From the NCBI GenBank assembly GCA_900553435.1, contig USDC01000004.1, positions 1-14,827 of the forward strand: a stretch of DNA of 14,827 nucleotides, given 5' to 3'. A program made the translations under genes and the position numbers. The stretch comes from an uncultured Mycoplasmatota bacterium (GTDB taxonomy: Bacteria; Bacillota_I; Bacilli_A; RF39; UBA660). Positions 14,313-14,827 of this stretch are shown here, piece after piece (the first letter of the stretch is position 1; the number at the start of each line of letters is the position of its first letter). The notes under the pieces are model-generated. The model was not told the DNA's origin, searched no databases, and worked only from the letters and a program-made list of their open reading frames with translations.

Positions 14313-14827
14313 ATGGAAAAATTCAATTTAAAATGGAACTATACAAATAAACTTGTTAATGGCTTGTTAAAAATAGATAGAGCCAAAGAAGTTATTGATT
14401 TACTTGAATTACCTGTATCCATAGAAGAAGAAATAAAAAAAGAAACAATGGTAAAAAGAGTTCATTACTCTACGAAAATAGAAGGTAATGATTTAAAATT
14501 AAATGATGTAAAAGAAGTTATAGAAAATAATAAAGAATCTCATGAAAGAAATGTATTAGAAGTTAGAAATTATTTTAATGCTCTAATATATTTAAATAAA
14601 GAAGCTGAAAAAAATAACACTATAACGGAAGAACTGATTTTAAAAACTCATAATTTAGTTTCAGGTAAGCATTTAACTTATAAAAATGATTTTAGAGTTG
14701 ATCAAAATGTTGTAAAAGACCCTAAAACTGGAACAATTGTCTATATACCTCCAGAAGCAAAAGATGTTGGAAATTTAATTAATCAAATGATAAAAGAATT
14801 TAATGGAAAGAATACAAATGATGTTCC
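14313..14827 (+). CDS. Fic-family protein, N-terminal part
   Basis: The first 171 codons are present and the frame runs off the window. The N-terminal helical region holds HYSTKIEGND, in which S53-x-x-x-E57-G58 fits the (S/T)xxxE(G/N) inhibitory motif of Fic AMP-transferases, whose glutamate blocks the ATP site. The segment at about 105-148 (EELILKTHNLVSG, then DFRVDQNVVKDP and IVYIPPEAKDV) matches the part of the Fic fold before the catalytic HPFxxGNGR loop, which lies beyond the window. Fic proteins attach AMP or similar groups to target proteins; some act as toxins or in stress responses. The start is firm: AAAGGAGG is 9 nt upstream. It may be the first host gene past the island. Confidence 0.85.
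   Translation, partial: MEKFNLKWNYTNKLVNGLLKIDRAKEVIDLLELPVSIEEEIKKETMVKRVHYSTKIEGNDLKLNDVKEVIENNKESHERNVLEVRNYFNALIYLNKEAEKNNTITEELILKTHNLVSGKHLTYKNDFRVDQNVVKDPKTGTIVYIPPEAKDVGNLINQMIKEFNGKNTNDV

Noticed and set aside
1196..14827. Recoding of TGA as tryptophan (Mollicutes code)
   Set aside because: Tryptophan is TGG throughout the large genes, no TGA interrupts conserved motifs, and lengths match standard-code homologs.
1..14827. CRISPR array or rRNA/tRNA genes
   Set aside because: No regularly spaced repeats of CRISPR type and no conserved rRNA or complete tRNA patterns were seen on either strand.

Overview
The window joins two kinds of DNA. Bases 1 to about 1190 look like a piece of a Bacteroides-type conjugative or mobilizable element: balanced base composition, no Shine-Dalgarno sites, the start of a MobA-like gene on the minus strand, a divergent DUF3408-type gene and an excisionase-like HTH gene. 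From about 1190 to the end the DNA is very AT-rich, nearly every gene has a clear GGAGG-type ribosome-binding site, and the proteins are of Firmicutes type (low-GC Bacilli, Clostridia or Erysipelotrichia). The code is standard: tryptophans are TGG and genes end normally. The sequence alone cannot say whether the join near 1190 is a real insertion or an assembly chimera.

Layout. 1-92: mobA start (minus). 130-220: cluster of inverted repeats, a candidate oriT. 410-537: a large nested foldback. 584-1185: DUF3408 and HTH genes (plus). 1196-1390: small zinc-ribbon protein. 1427-1642: DUF3892-like small protein (minus). 1643-1961: regulatory stretch with a nested dyad, a candidate short RNA of about 75 nt and the rloA promoter. 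1962-3829: rloA-rloB, an ATPase plus TOPRIM-like pair related to abortive infection systems. 3839-4411 (minus): an ORF that begins as an IS21 IstA transposase and ends as a tyrosine recombinase. 4447-4494: repeats resembling an IS21 end. 4528-4854 (minus): a small protein of unknown family. 5036-13833: six tightly packed plus-strand genes (AbiTii-domain protein, a 54-aa membrane peptide, hsdM, hsdS, hsdR, and a DUF262/DUF1524 GmrSD-like endonuclease) ending in a terminator. 13973-14130: tandem repeats and hairpins that could mark the right end of an integrated element. 14313 to the end: start of a Fic-family gene.

Together this reads as a defence island on a decayed integrative element. The type I system would methylate host DNA and cleave unmodified foreign DNA. 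The GmrSD-like enzyme would attack DNA carrying foreign modifications that escape type I cleavage. The AbiTii-domain protein with its partner peptide and the separate RloAB pair would be a further, probably abortive, layer. The AbiTii gene starts the operon and its C-terminal motif is repeated, one frame over, in the membrane peptide, so the two may be halves of one ancestral membrane-anchored protein. The recombinase has lost its N-terminal half and its first catalytic arginine, so the island probably cannot move by its own integrase.
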